Shown piece after piece: positions 37,585 to 47,955 of a stretch of 64,000 nucleotides of DNA; positions within the stretch are counted from its first letter, which is position 1; each line of letters begins with the position of its first letter. The translations under genes were made by a program, and so were the position numbers. Below the pieces are notes generated by a model. That model made no database searches. It had not been told where the DNA came from and worked only from the letters and a program-made list of their open reading frames with translations. The DNA is from an uncultured Christensenellaceae bacterium (lineage in GTDB: Bacteria > Bacillota > Clostridia > Christensenellales > UBA3700): the NCBI GenBank assembly GCA_944381365.1, contig CALWKW010000001.1, positions 186,001 through 250,000 of the forward strand, read 5' to 3'.

Positions 37585-38211
37585 TCAATCGTTGAAATCT
37601 TCGTCTACTATTTTGAGTGTGGCGAGTGCCTGACTGATGTCTTCCCACTCATAGCCTCTGTATTGCAAAAATCTCACGAGTTTTGCCTTGTATTTTGGAT
37701 CGTGAATATCGGCATTTTTGCTATGTTTTGCGGCTACTTCCTTGCAAGAAGCACCTTGTCTTAGTCCCTCAACGGCTTTTTCTATTATGGCGTCTTCTAT
37801 GCCTTTTGCCTTGAGTTCTGCTCTCAGCCTGTTTTTTCCTTTGACTTTGCTGTTGAGGGCCACATAAGAGCGGGCATATTCTTCGTCATTTATATATCCG
37901 TATTTTTTGCATTTGTCTACGGTATAATCCACTACGAGTTTTCCATACCCCTTTTCGTAGAGTTTGTTTTTGAGTATTTTGGCAGTAGGAGTATATCTGG
38001 CAATATAAGTAAGTGCATAATCGAATGCTTTGTCCTTGTCGCTGTCAAATATGACTTTGTCCAAAGTCTTTTCGTCCACTTCTTGTCCTATGGCAAGTTT
38101 GTGATTATACACCGCAATACGGCTCACTCCTGCATAGAATTTTCCGTCAACAAAAAGATTGACTCTTTCGATGTTTTTGGACTGCAATGTTATGTCTGTT
38201 ATCTTTCCCAA
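37585..38211 (-). CDS. recX: Regulatory protein RecX
   Basis: A 208-residue all-helical modulator of RecA filaments. Three-helix repeats are visible, with AFDYALTYIARYTPTAKILKNKL, DEEYARSYVALNSKVKGKNRLRAELKAKGI and VRFLQYRGYEWEDISQAL. The start codon is TTG with AGGAGA 5 bases upstream. recA is not in the window. ygiQ ends 73 bases downstream of the recX start on the same strand, upstream in transcription. Confidence 0.93.
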   Translation of the reverse strand: MGKITDITLQSKNIERVNLFVDGKFYAGVSRIAVYNHKLAIGQEVDEKTLDKVIFDSDKDKAFDYALTYIARYTPTAKILKNKLYEKGYGKLVVDYTVDKCKKYGYINDEEYARSYVALNSKVKGKNRLRAELKAKGIEDAIIEKAVEGLRQGASCKEVAAKHSKNADIHDPKYKAKLVRFLQYRGYEWEDISQALATLKIVDEDFND

Positions 38212-38284
38212 AATACTCTCCTCTTATCATTAAAAGATATCGATCATTATATAAATCATTTAAAAAAATGCGATACATAATCAT

Positions 38285-40318
38285 TTATCTTTTGCTTCTT
38301 GACTTTTTGCCGTTTTGTCTTTCTTTTGTAGCTGACTTATAGCTGTCTTTAGGTTTTGCCGTCTTTAAGTTCTGAGATAATTTATCAAAGCCGGATGAAT
38401 ACTTATTATTGTTTTTTGCTTCTTTTGATTTAACAAATGGTTTGTTTGACGATTTAGAATTTGACTTTATAAAAGTCTTTTTCTCCTCTTCTCTTCTTTT
38501 CTTTGCCCTCTCTATTGCCATTTCTTTGGTAGGTCTTATAAGACAATGTTCGTCAAAGCCTATCAAATCTTCTCTTCCCGCTTCCTTCAAAGCTTCGGCT
38601 ACTATGTCATAATTGGTCTTTTTCCTATATTGCATCAAAGCCCTTTGCATGGCCTTTTCTTTTTTGCTTCTTGCGACATAGACGGGCTTCATAGTGTCGG
38701 GATTGATGCCCGTATAATACATACATGTAGACTTTGTAGAAGGTGTGGGATAAAAATCCTGCACTTGCTCGGGCATATATCCTATGGATTTGAGATAGAG
38801 TGCGAGCCTTATTGCGTCCTTTAATGTGCAACCGGGGTGCGATGATATGAGATAAGGCACGAGATATTGTTTTTTGCCCAATTTCTTGTTGATAGCGTCA
38901 AACTTTTCCTTGAATCTCAGATATACATCGAAAGGAGGCTTGTTCATATTTTCAAGCACATTGTCGGACACATGCTCGGGAGCCACTTTGAGCTGACCGC
39001 TTACATGATGCTTTATGAGCTCTCTCAAAAATTCGTCATTTTTGTCATACATGATATAGTCGAATCTTATACCCGACCTCACAAACACTTTTTTTATGCC
39101 TTCTAGCTCTCTCAAGCTCTTCAACAAATCGAGATATTCGCTGTGATCAACCTGCATGGCAGGACAAGGTCTATATCCTATACATTGCTTGTCCTTGCAT
39201 ATTCCTTTTGAAGTCTGTTTTTGACACGCAGGATTGCGGAAGTTTGCCGTAGGTCCGCCCACATCGTGAATATAGCCCTTAAAGTCTTTGTCTTGCAAAA
39301 ACAATTTTGCTTCTTTTATAATATTTTCTTTGCTTCTTTTCTGGACTATTCTGCCCTGATGAAAAGCGATGGCACAATAGTTGCACGCACCAAAACAACC
39401 TCTTACTGATGTCAAAGAATATTTGACCTCTTCGATTGCAGGTACTCCTCTTGTATAACTAGGATGATATGTCCTTTCATAAGGCAAATCATATACTTCG
39501 TCCATTTCTTTTGGAGTGAGAGGATATTGCATAGGATTTTGGACAAGATATTTATCGCCGTGCTTTTGCAATAATATTTTGCCATAATAAGGGTCATTGT
39601 TGGAATACTGCATCTTGAAAGAATTAACATACTGCATTTTGTCCTGTCTGACTTGTTCGAATGAAGGACAAAAATCTACCGTATGCTCTTCTATTCCCTT
39701 TTTGAGTTTTGCCGACAACTTGTCAAAACTCTCCAAATAGCATGTGCCTCGTATGTCTCTAATTTTGTCGAGAGGGACGCCTTTTTTGACAAGTTCAAAG
39801 ATTTCTTTGATAGGTCTCTCTCCCATACCATATATAAGCAAATCGGCTTTTGACGACTCAAGTATGGTGGGAAGCACTTCGTCTTTCCAATAGTCATAAT
39901 GAGCAAATCTTCTGAGCGATGCCTCGATACCGCCTATCACAACGGGAGTGTCGGGAAAAAGCCTTTTTAAATTATTGCAATACACATCGACACAACGATC
40001 GGGACGCTTGCCTGTGTCACCGCCTTCGCTGTAAACATCTCTATTACGCCTGATTTTTGCCACGGTATAATTGTTGACCATGCTGTCGACTACACCGCTC
40101 GAAACCATAAATCCGTATTTGGGAGCACCGAATCTTTTATAATCTTCGTCATTCTGAGGTTGTGGAATTATTGCCACATCAAAACCCAAAGATTGCAAAA
40201 GTCTGGACACTATCGCATGCCCGAATGAAGGATGATCCACATAGGCTTCGCCTATGACATAGATAATGTCAGCTTGTCGTCCTTGCAATTCCTCTTTGAA
40301 AATAGGTAAAAAAGCCAT
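38285..40318 (-). CDS. ygiQ: YgiQ-family (UPF0313) radical SAM protein
   Basis: A 677-residue protein. The radical-SAM cluster motif is RGCFGACNYC in the middle of the chain, with the UPF0313 N-terminal domain (DIIYVIGEAYVDHPSFGHAI, VSSGVVDSMVNNYT) before it and the DUF3362-type C-terminal region (YPTPSTKSTCMYYTGINPDTM) after it. The last ~70 residues are Lys/Ser-rich low complexity. The reaction is unknown. AAGGG lies 6 bases before the ATG. Confidence 0.93.
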   Translation of the reverse strand: MAFLPIFKEELQGRQADIIYVIGEAYVDHPSFGHAIVSRLLQSLGFDVAIIPQPQNDEDYKRFGAPKYGFMVSSGVVDSMVNNYTVAKIRRNRDVYSEGGDTGKRPDRCVDVYCNNLKRLFPDTPVVIGGIEASLRRFAHYDYWKDEVLPTILESSKADLLIYGMGERPIKEIFELVKKGVPLDKIRDIRGTCYLESFDKLSAKLKKGIEEHTVDFCPSFEQVRQDKMQYVNSFKMQYSNNDPYYGKILLQKHGDKYLVQNPMQYPLTPKEMDEVYDLPYERTYHPSYTRGVPAIEEVKYSLTSVRGCFGACNYCAIAFHQGRIVQKRSKENIIKEAKLFLQDKDFKGYIHDVGGPTANFRNPACQKQTSKGICKDKQCIGYRPCPAMQVDHSEYLDLLKSLRELEGIKKVFVRSGIRFDYIMYDKNDEFLRELIKHHVSGQLKVAPEHVSDNVLENMNKPPFDVYLRFKEKFDAINKKLGKKQYLVPYLISSHPGCTLKDAIRLALYLKSIGYMPEQVQDFYPTPSTKSTCMYYTGINPDTMKPVYVARSKKEKAMQRALMQYRKKTNYDIVAEALKEAGREDLIGFDEHCLIRPTKEMAIERAKKRREEEKKTFIKSNSKSSNKPFVKSKEAKNNNKYSSGFDKLSQNLKTAKPKDSYKSATKERQNGKKSRSKR

Positions 40319-40339
40319 TTTTATCCCTTTTAGACAAAA

Positions 40340-40374
40340 CTCCCACTGCTCTTATTAGGGCGGTAGGAGCTTGC
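40340..40374 (-). terminator. Terminator of the purine operon (after purL)
   Basis: CTCCTACCGCCC and GAGCAGTGGGAG (minus strand) form a 12-bp stem with one mismatch and some G-U pairs around six bases, followed by TTTTG. It is about 150 bases after the purL stop and directly before the ygiQ ribosome binding site. Confidence 0.7.
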
Positions 40375-40518
40375 AATTATAGTTTATTTGTAAAATACTT
40401 TGTCTTTTGCGACACACTTTTTTGAGTCGTTTTGATATTTTGTCTTCAATTTAAAAATTATCAGACTATTATTATGTTTTAAAACAATATTCAAGCAATA
40501 TCGCAATTTATACAGATG

Positions 40519-43500
40519 TTATTTGAAATAGTCCACGCCGCTTTCAAACAACTTCATGTCATATTCTCCCGCAACATTCTTGTACAAATCCTTGTCAAAA
40601 CGCTCGCTGTGTCCCATCTTTCCGAGTACTCTGCCGTCAGGAGATATAATGCCTTCGATAGCATACATACTTCCGTTGGGGTTGAAAGGAGAAAGCATTG
40701 TGGCATTTCTTGTCATATCTACATATTGAGTAGCTACCTGACCGTTTTTGATGACCTTCTCAAGCTCTTTTTGACTTGCCACGAATCTTCCCTCGCCATG
40801 GCTTACAGGCACAGAGAATACATCGTCTACTCTTACCTTGCTGAGCCAAGGAGATTTGTTTGTAGCCACTCTTATGTTGACAATAGTGGATACATGTCGA
40901 GAGATATTGTTGAAAGTCAAAGTGGGAGCTTCGGGAGTCTGTTCTCTTATATCGCCATAAGGTACAAGACCGAGTTTGATAAGTGCTTGGAAGCCGTTGC
41001 AAATACCCAAAGCCAAACCATCTCTCTTATAGAGAAGTTCCATTACAGCTTCTGCTATACGAGGATTTTTGAAAGTGGTAGCAATAAACTTACCGCTGCC
41101 GTCAGGCTCATCGCCGCCGCTGAAACCGCCGGGGAATGCGAGTATCTGACTTTCGCCAAGTGCCTTTACTATCTCTTTTGCCGATTCTTCGATATCCTTT
41201 GAAGTACGGTTTTTAATTACGAGTATATTTGCCTTTGCTCCAGCTCTTTCAAATGCTCTTGCTGTGTCGTATTCGCAGTTTGTGCCGGGGAATACAGGTA
41301 TGAATACCTGAGGCTTTACGATATTTCTTGCAACCTTCTCGGGCTTTCTTGCACAGCAGATAAGGTTGTTTACCTCACCGCTTGCAGGAGCTGTCGTGGG
41401 GAATACGCTTTCCAATGTGCCTTCAAAAGCCTTGGCAGCATCGTCCATTTTGAGTTCTTTTCCCAAAAGGTCTGCCGTATGAGTGCCGTTGATGACAGCT
41501 ACCAATTCGGGAGCAAACTCTTCAAGTTCGCTTACATCGTCAGAAAGCACTACAAAGTCGCCAAACTTAGGAGCAAACATATCTTCGCTCAACTCATTCC
41601 AAGTCGTGCCTATCTTGTTGCCCATGCAAGCTTTGAATACAGATGCCACGACACCGCCCTCTTCTACTATGTTGACAGCCTTAATTTTGCCGTTGTTGAT
41701 AGCTTTTGTCATTGCGTCATACAATTTTAGAGTCTTTTCAAAGTCAGGCATATCGTATTCGTCTCTAGGAATTGCGATATGATAGATATTCTTTACTCCA
41801 AACTTTTCGTCAAAAGTATTTGTGACAATCTTAGAAGCCTTGCCAATACCCATAGCAAAAGATATGAGTGTGGGAGGAACATCGATATGCTCGAATGTAC
41901 CGCTCATACTGTCTTTTCCGCCGATAGCACCTACTCCCAAACCTATCTGAGCATACAACGCTCCGAGCAATGCAGAAAGAGGTTGTCCCCATCTGTCCGC
42001 ATCCTGATTAAGACGCTTGAAGTATTCTTGCAAAGAAAGTCTTATGGTGGATACATCTATACCGCAAGCCACTTGCTTTGACAATGATATCAATATCGAA
42101 TATACTGCACCTGTAAAAGGCGAGCTTGTCATAAGTTGGGGCGAACAACCGTATGTAGATACGGTAGCGGTATCGGTATATCCGCTTGTAGGAGGCTTGC
42201 TTGCCATAGCTATGGCGGGAGTAAGCTGATATTTTCCGCCGAAAGGCATCAAAATACTGCTTGCACCGATAGTGCCGTCAAACATTTCTCCGAGTCCTTT
42301 TGTCGAACATACATTGAGTCTTGACAATTCGTTTGTCACGGCTTTGTCGAATTCGCCTTTGTCAAAATACTCTGCTGTCTTCTCGTTGACAGTCTCCATA
42401 TATGAAGAAACATTGTCGTTGATATGAGCTTCTTGTCTTTGTTTTACGCCATTTGTATCGAGGAATTTTCTCTTGAGGTCGACAATGACATTTCCTGCAT
42501 AAAACATTCTCATTCTGCCATTGTCCGTCACTTCTGCCACTGCGGTAGCCAAAAGATTTTCTTTTGCAGAATATTCGATGAATTTGTCAACATCGTTTTT
42601 GTCGAGTACCACTGCCATTCTTTCTTGCGATTCGCTTATGGCAAGTTCTGTACCGCTCAAACCTTCGTATTTTTTTGGTACTTTGTCGAGATAAATATCC
42701 AAACTGTCTGCAAGTTCGCCGATAGCTACGCTCACACCGCCTGCACCGAAATCGTTGCACTTAACGATAAGTCTTGCGACATCCTTGTTGCGGAAAAGTC
42801 TTTGGATTTTTCTCTCTGTGGGAGGATTGCCCTTTTGCACTTCTGCTCCGCAGACTTCTACGGATTTTTCTGTATGTGCCTTTGATGAGCCTGTGGCACC
42901 GCCACAGCCGTCTCTTCCCGTTTCTCCGCCCAAAAGTACGATGATATCGCCTTTTTGAGGTTTTCTTCTCACTACATTTTCTTTGGGAGCACCTGCTATT
43001 ACATAACCTGTCTCCAATCTCTTTGCACGATAATTTTCGTGATACATCTCAGCTACAAGACCTGTGGAAAGACCAATCTGGTTGCCGTAGCTCGAATAAC
43101 CTGCCGCAGCCGTCTTTGTAATAACTCTCTGAGGCAATTTTCCTTTGAGCGTAGTAGAGATATCCGCCGTAGGATCTCCGCTTCCCGTAACTCTCATCGC
43201 CTGATATACATAAGTTCTTCCTGACAAGGGGTCTCTTATAGCTCCGCCGAGACATGTAGCCGCACCGCCGAAAGGCTCTATTTCGGTAGGGTGATTGTGT
43301 GTTTCGTTTTTGAACATTATGAGCCATTTTTCGATTTTGCCGTCATTGTCCACATCGACTTCTACCGAACAAGCATTGATTTCATCGCTTACATCGAGGT
43401 TGTCGAGTTTGCCCTCTTTTTTGAGCTTTTTGACAGCAATCGTGGCTATATCCATAAGACAAGGATATTTGTCCTCTCTCTTTGCATTGAATTCATTGTA

Positions 43501-44256
43501 CAAATCCTTATACAAATCAAGTGCTTTTTGCAAGTGAGGATTGTTGCTCGACACATCGATTTTTGTCAATTCTGTGGCAAAAGTAGTGTGTCTGCAATGG
43601 TCTGACCAATATGTATCGATAACTTTGATTTCACTTTCAGTAGGATTACGCTTTTCGCTCTTGAAATAATCTCTTACAAAAGCCAAGTCCTCTTTGCTCA
43701 TGGCAAAGCCTGTCTTTTTGTGATAGTCGGCTATCTCGCTGTCCGTCATATCGATAAAGCCTTCGATTACGGGAACTGTGAGATTGAGCACTACTTCCTG
43801 AACGAGAGTCTTGGGCAATTCCATGCTTCCCTCTCTGCTTTCGACAGGGTTTATGATATATTTCTTTATTCTCTCGAATTCTTTTTCGTCAACACCCTTT
43901 ACGGCATAGAGCTTTGCACACTTTATCAAAGGTCTTTTTGCCATAGACAAAAGCTGTACACACTGCATTGCACTGTCTGCTCTCTGGTCATATTGTCCGG
44001 GCAAATACTCCACTACCAAAAGCTTGTAGTCGCCAAGGTCGGGCAACTGCTCATAAAGATTGTCTACGGGTTGTTCGCTGAAAATAGTCGTCTTTGCTTT
44101 TGCATAGACATTTTCGTCAAGGTCTTCGATATCGTACCTTATGAACTCACGCACTTCGTCCACAGCAATACCCAAAACATTTTTGATGTCTGCCATAGTC
44201 TTTTTTGCAGATACATTATAGCCTTCTTTTTTCTCTACGAAAATTCTTTTTACCAT
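40519..44256 (-). CDS. purL: Phosphoribosylformylglycinamidine synthase, large single-chain form
   Basis: A 1245-residue enzyme for step 4 of purine synthesis (FGAR plus glutamine and ATP to FGAM). It is the large form in which the PurS-like, synthetase and glutaminase parts are fused. Synthetase landmarks include DTYWSDHCRHTTFATEL, NETHNHPTEIEPFGGAATCLGG and the long GGKDSMSGTF region. The C-terminal glutaminase has FPGTNCEYDTARAF, AFPGGFSGGDEPDGSGKF and the nucleophile Cys in LGICNGFQ. AAGGA lies before the ATG. It is the last gene of the operon, 90 bases after purD. Confidence 0.97.
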   Translation of the reverse strand: MVKRIFVEKKEGYNVSAKKTMADIKNVLGIAVDEVREFIRYDIEDLDENVYAKAKTTIFSEQPVDNLYEQLPDLGDYKLLVVEYLPGQYDQRADSAMQCVQLLSMAKRPLIKCAKLYAVKGVDEKEFERIKKYIINPVESREGSMELPKTLVQEVVLNLTVPVIEGFIDMTDSEIADYHKKTGFAMSKEDLAFVRDYFKSEKRNPTESEIKVIDTYWSDHCRHTTFATELTKIDVSSNNPHLQKALDLYKDLYNEFNAKREDKYPCLMDIATIAVKKLKKEGKLDNLDVSDEINACSVEVDVDNDGKIEKWLIMFKNETHNHPTEIEPFGGAATCLGGAIRDPLSGRTYVYQAMRVTGSGDPTADISTTLKGKLPQRVITKTAAAGYSSYGNQIGLSTGLVAEMYHENYRAKRLETGYVIAGAPKENVVRRKPQKGDIIVLLGGETGRDGCGGATGSSKAHTEKSVEVCGAEVQKGNPPTERKIQRLFRNKDVARLIVKCNDFGAGGVSVAIGELADSLDIYLDKVPKKYEGLSGTELAISESQERMAVVLDKNDVDKFIEYSAKENLLATAVAEVTDNGRMRMFYAGNVIVDLKRKFLDTNGVKQRQEAHINDNVSSYMETVNEKTAEYFDKGEFDKAVTNELSRLNVCSTKGLGEMFDGTIGASSILMPFGGKYQLTPAIAMASKPPTSGYTDTATVSTYGCSPQLMTSSPFTGAVYSILISLSKQVACGIDVSTIRLSLQEYFKRLNQDADRWGQPLSALLGALYAQIGLGVGAIGGKDSMSGTFEHIDVPPTLISFAMGIGKASKIVTNTFDEKFGVKNIYHIAIPRDEYDMPDFEKTLKLYDAMTKAINNGKIKAVNIVEEGGVVASVFKACMGNKIGTTWNELSEDMFAPKFGDFVVLSDDVSELEEFAPELVAVINGTHTADLLGKELKMDDAAKAFEGTLESVFPTTAPASGEVNNLICCARKPEKVARNIVKPQVFIPVFPGTNCEYDTARAFERAGAKANILVIKNRTSKDIEESAKEIVKALGESQILAFPGGFSGGDEPDGSGKFIATTFKNPRIAEAVMELLYKRDGLALGICNGFQALIKLGLVPYGDIREQTPEAPTLTFNNISRHVSTIVNIRVATNKSPWLSKVRVDDVFSVPVSHGEGRFVASQKELEKVIKNGQVATQYVDMTRNATMLSPFNPNGSMYAIEGIISPDGRVLGKMGHSERFDKDLYKNVAGEYDMKLFESGVDYFK

Positions 44257-44346
44257 TGTCTTATCCTTAAAATATTTTATCAGTATTATTAAATTGTTTG
44301 TTGTCGATTTTATCGATTGTTTTTATCAAGGCAAAGCCACTATATT

Positions 44347-45606
44347 TTATTTTTTTATACCTATATCGCTTCTGTAAAAAGCTCCGTCAAAATGTATTTT
44401 CTTGACATTTTTATAAGCTTTTTCTCTTGCTTCGTGGATATTTTTGCCCATTGCCGTGACGCCAAGCACTCTGCCGCCGTTTGTCACAAGTTTGCCCTCA
44501 ACAAGCTTTGTACCCGCATGGAAAAGCAAAATATCTTTGTCCAAATCGCCTATTGTGATTTCCATGCCCTTTTTGTAGCTTTCGGGATAACCGCCGCTTG
44601 CCATTACTACGCATACGCATGCCAAGTCATTCCATTCGATATCGATTTTGTCCAAAGTTCCGTCTACTACGGCATTGAAGATATCGTACAAATCTGTCTT
44701 GAGTCTGGGCAAAACGACCTGCGTTTCGGGATCTCCGAATCTTGCGTTGTATTCCACGACCTTTGCTCCGTTGTCTGTAAGCATAAGTCCGAAATAAAGC
44801 ACTCCCTTAAAGGTTCTGCCCTCTTTGTTCATGGCATCGACAGTGGGCAAAATAATTTTGTTGAGTACTTCGTCTGCTACTTCGTCAGTATATATTGCCG
44901 AAGGAGAGAATGTGCCCATACCGCCTGTGTTGAGACCTTCGTCATTGTCATAAGCACGCTTATGGTCTCTTGCGTTTACCATAGGAACAATGGTTTTGCC
45001 GTCACAGAATGAAAGTATAGATACCTCTTGTCCTACCATAAACTCTTCGACAATGACAGTCTTGCCTGCATCCTTGAATTTGGCATCGACCATCATATCT
45101 TTGGCTGCCTGCAAACCTTCTTCTTTGTTGTTGCAGATAATTACGCCTTTGCCTAGAGCAAGTCCGTCAGCTTTTACTACCAAAGGATATTTTGCTCTTT
45201 TGAGATATTCTACTGCTTTGTCATAATCATTGAATTCTTCATAATCGGCTGTGGGAATACCGTACTTTTTCATAAGATACTTTGAAAAAGCCTTGCTTCC
45301 CTCGATTATTGCGGCATTGGCTCTCGGTCCAAATGCTCTGTGTCCCTTTGCCTCGAGTCTGTCCACAAGACCTGCCGCCAAAGGATCATCGGGAGCCACT
45401 ACCGTCAGAGTGATATCCTTGTGATTGTCCACAAAATCTATGATTTTGTCAAAATCCATGACTCCTATATCCACGCATTCTGCGATTTCGCTTATACCGC
45501 CGTTGCCGGGAGCACAATATATTTTGTCTACTTTTTTGCTTTTGGACAAAGCCCAACAAATAGTATGTTCTCTGCCGCCGCTACCTATTACCAAAACGCT
45601 GTTCAT
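44347..45606 (-). CDS. purD: Phosphoribosylamine-glycine ligase (GAR synthetase)
   Basis: A 419-residue ATP-grasp enzyme for step 2 of purine synthesis. SVLVIGSGGREHTICWAL at the N-terminus, VVKADGLALGKGVIIC in the ATP-grasp fold and YNARFGDPETQVVLPRL near residue 290 are family signatures. GGAG lies 6 bases before the ATG. The purH stop is 17 bases upstream, so the genes are co-transcribed. Confidence 0.97.
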   Translation of the reverse strand: MNSVLVIGSGGREHTICWALSKSKKVDKIYCAPGNGGISEIAECVDIGVMDFDKIIDFVDNHKDITLTVVAPDDPLAAGLVDRLEAKGHRAFGPRANAAIIEGSKAFSKYLMKKYGIPTADYEEFNDYDKAVEYLKRAKYPLVVKADGLALGKGVIICNNKEEGLQAAKDMMVDAKFKDAGKTVIVEEFMVGQEVSILSFCDGKTIVPMVNARDHKRAYDNDEGLNTGGMGTFSPSAIYTDEVADEVLNKIILPTVDAMNKEGRTFKGVLYFGLMLTDNGAKVVEYNARFGDPETQVVLPRLKTDLYDIFNAVVDGTLDKIDIEWNDLACVCVVMASGGYPESYKKGMEITIGDLDKDILLFHAGTKLVEGKLVTNGGRVLGVTAMGKNIHEAREKAYKNVKKIHFDGAFYRSDIGIKK

Positions 45607-45623
45607 ATTTTCTCCTGTAATTA

Positions 45624-47162
45624 TCAGTGTTTGAAATGTCTGTCTCCGCTGAATACCATTGCGATACCGTATTTATCGCAAGCATCGATAGAAAGCTGGT
45701 CTCTGATGCTTCCGCCAGGTTGGAGAATAGCACTTATTCCGCCTTCGTGAGCTGCTTCTACGCAATCGTCAAAGGGGAAGAATGCGTCAGATGCCAAAAC
45801 TGCTCCCTTTGTATCTGTCAAAGAATGTGCGATAGCTTGTTGTGTAGCTCTGATTCTGTTTACTTGACCGCAACCGATACCCAAAATGGTCTTGTCTTTT
45901 GCCACAACGATAGCGTTGGATTTTGTATGCTTTACTACTTTCATAGCAAAAATCATATCTTCCATTTGCTCTTTTGTGGGTGCGACTTTTGTGACAACAT
46001 TGCACTTCTTCTCATCCACTACCATTCTGTCGTATTCCTGAACGAGAAGTCCGCCCAATACCTTTTTCATATCATAGCAATTTTCGGGTATAGGCTGAGT
46101 AATCTCAGGTAATTTCAAAAGACGAATATTTGCCTTTTGCTCGAGAATGTCCAGAGCTTCTTTTGTGAAGTCGGGAGCCACTACTATTTCTATAAATATC
46201 TTGCTTATCTGCTCGGCTGTTTCCTTGTCGATTGTGCGGTTTGATGCGATAATTCCTCCGAATATAGAAGTAGGGTCTGCTGCGTTTGCCTTGAAGAAAG
46301 CTTCGCTTATGGTCTTTGCCGTAGCTACACCGCAAGGATTTGCGTGTTTTACTGCTACGATTGTAGGCTCAGAAAATTCTCTCAACAAATCGAGTGCGCC
46401 GTTTGTGTCATTGATATTGTTGTAAGACAATTCTTTTCCGTGCAACTGCTCTGCTGTCGCAAGAGAGCCTTTTACATCAAAAGCTTCTTTATAGAATACT
46501 GCTTTTTGATGAGGGTTCTCGCCATATCTCATATCCTGAGCTTTGTCAAATGCCATCGTAAACTTTTCAGGGAACTCGATACCGAGTTTCTGACGCAGAT
46601 AATTGGCTATCAAAGTATCATAATAAGATGTGTGCTGATATACCTTGTACATGAGATAGAACTTGGTCTCTTTTGTGATGCCGCCGTTTGCAAGTTCGTC
46701 AAGTACTTTTGCATAGTCCGAAGGGTCTACCATTACCGCAACATCCTGATAATTCTTGGCTGCACTTCTCAACATTGTAGGTCCGCCGATATCGATGTTT
46801 TCGATGGCTGTCTGCAAATCGATATTGGGCTTTTTGACTGTTTCCTTGAAAGGATAGAGGTTTACTACCACGATATCGATAGGGTCAATATTCATCTCTT
46901 TGAGAAAATCCATATGCTCTTTATTGTCTCTCATAGCAAGAAGTCCTGCATGAACCTTGGGGTGCAAAGTTTTTACTCTGCCGTCAAGACATTCAGGGAA
47001 TCCCGTCACAGAGGAAATATCCACTGCTTTGATACCTGCTTCGTTGAGTACTTTCAATGTGCCGCCCGTAGATATGATTTCATATCCGAATCCGGTAAGG
47101 CTTTTTGCCAAATCTACAATACCCGTTTTGTCGGATACGCTTATAAGTGCTTTTTTAGCCAT
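45624..47162 (-). CDS. purH: Bifunctional AICAR transformylase/IMP cyclohydrolase
   Basis: A 512-residue enzyme for the last two steps to IMP. The N-terminal MGS-like cyclohydrolase domain (about 1-190: [46 protein letters not shown]) is followed by the transformylase domain ([16 protein letters not shown] [47 protein letters not shown]). A GGAGT lies upstream of the ATG. The gap to purN is about 115 bases with no clear terminator. Confidence 0.97.
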   Translation of the reverse strand: MAKKALISVSDKTGIVDLAKSLTGFGYEIISTGGTLKVLNEAGIKAVDISSVTGFPECLDGRVKTLHPKVHAGLLAMRDNKEHMDFLKEMNIDPIDIVVVNLYPFKETVKKPNIDLQTAIENIDIGGPTMLRSAAKNYQDVAVMVDPSDYAKVLDELANGGITKETKFYLMYKVYQHTSYYDTLIANYLRQKLGIEFPEKFTMAFDKAQDMRYGENPHQKAVFYKEAFDVKGSLATAEQLHGKELSYNNINDTNGALDLLREFSEPTIVAVKHANPCGVATAKTISEAFFKANAADPTSIFGGIIASNRTIDKETAEQISKIFIEIVVAPDFTKEALDILEQKANIRLLKLPEITQPIPENCYDMKKVLGGLLVQEYDRMVVDEKKCNVVTKVAPTKEQMEDMIFAMKVVKHTKSNAIVVAKDKTILGIGCGQVNRIRATQQAIAHSLTDTKGAVLASDAFFPFDDCVEAAHEGGISAILQPGGSIRDQLSIDACDKYGIAMVFSGDRHFKH

Positions 47163-47279
47163 TTTTATCCACTCCTATATTTATTATCCTATTTATCTAT
47201 AAAAATTGTTTTCTTAAATTGTATTTTGTTTTGCTTTTCAAATAGATTATCGATACTTTATATTTTTTTTATTTCGATA

Positions 47280-47858
47280 CTATTTGCAAAGTTTTGCCAC
47301 AATTTCGGGAAGAAGCACATGCTCCACTTCGAGTATTCTCGCCTGAAGACTTTCTGGAGTATCGCCTTCCATGACAGGCACTTCTCTTTGTGCTATGATT
47401 TTGCCCGTATCGGCACCGTGGTCGACATAATGAACGGTACAACCGCTCACTTTGTCTTTGCTTGCAATGACGGATTTGTGAACATTGAGTCCGTACATAC
47501 CTACTCCGCAATGTTTGGGAATAAGAGAAGGATGTATGTTGATGATTCTGTTTTCATATTCGTCTACAAGAACAGGCGTAACGATTGCAAGATATCCTGC
47601 AAGCACAATCAAATCGATATTCTTATCTTTGAGATATGCACTTATCGCCTTGTCTCGTGAGACATTGTCTTTGTACTCTTTGAGTGTGAATACCTTATAA
47701 TCGATATTATGTTTTTTTGCTCTTTCGATTGCAAAAATGCCCTCTTTGTTGACACATACCGCCACTACTCTGCCGTCAATCTGACCGCTTAAAGTAGCAT
47801 CGATGACCGATTGCATATCGCTTCCGCTGCCTGATGCAAAAATCGCTATGTTTTTCAT
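47280..47858 (-). CDS. purN: Phosphoribosylglycinamide formyltransferase 1
   Basis: A 192-residue enzyme that formylates GAR with 10-formyl-THF. The N-terminal loop reads IAIFASGSGSDMQSVIDA, with Asp where Asn is usual (GSGSN). INIHPSLIP carries the catalytic Asn and His, and VDHGADTGKIIAQ carries the Asp. AGGT lies about 5 bases before the ATG. The region between purM and purN contains a hairpin. Confidence 0.95.
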   Translation of the reverse strand: MKNIAIFASGSGSDMQSVIDATLSGQIDGRVVAVCVNKEGIFAIERAKKHNIDYKVFTLKEYKDNVSRDKAISAYLKDKNIDLIVLAGYLAIVTPVLVDEYENRIINIHPSLIPKHCGVGMYGLNVHKSVIASKDKVSGCTVHYVDHGADTGKIIAQREVPVMEGDTPESLQARILEVEHVLLPEIVAKLCK

Positions 47859-47896
47859 TTTGTACCTGTTTTTTTACCTTCCCGATAAAATGCTTA

Positions 47897-47928
47897 AAGA
47901 CATAGCTACCAAAAGGTAATTATGTCTT
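47897..47928 (-). other. Hairpin in the purM-purN intergenic region
   Basis: AAGACATAGCTACC and GGTAATTATGTCTT form a stem with one mismatch and one G-U pair around AAAA. Flanking AATGCT (about 47889) and AGCATT (about 47946) could extend it. No T-run follows on the minus strand, so it looks like an mRNA-processing or stability element rather than a terminator. Confidence 0.5.
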
Positions 47929-47955
47929 CGCTTCGCTCTCAAAGAGCATTGGTTT

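Noticed and set aside
46344..47660. A 438-codon plus-strand frame across purH and purN
   Set aside because: It lies antisense to two unmistakable enzymes; the long open frame is a by-product of their codon use.
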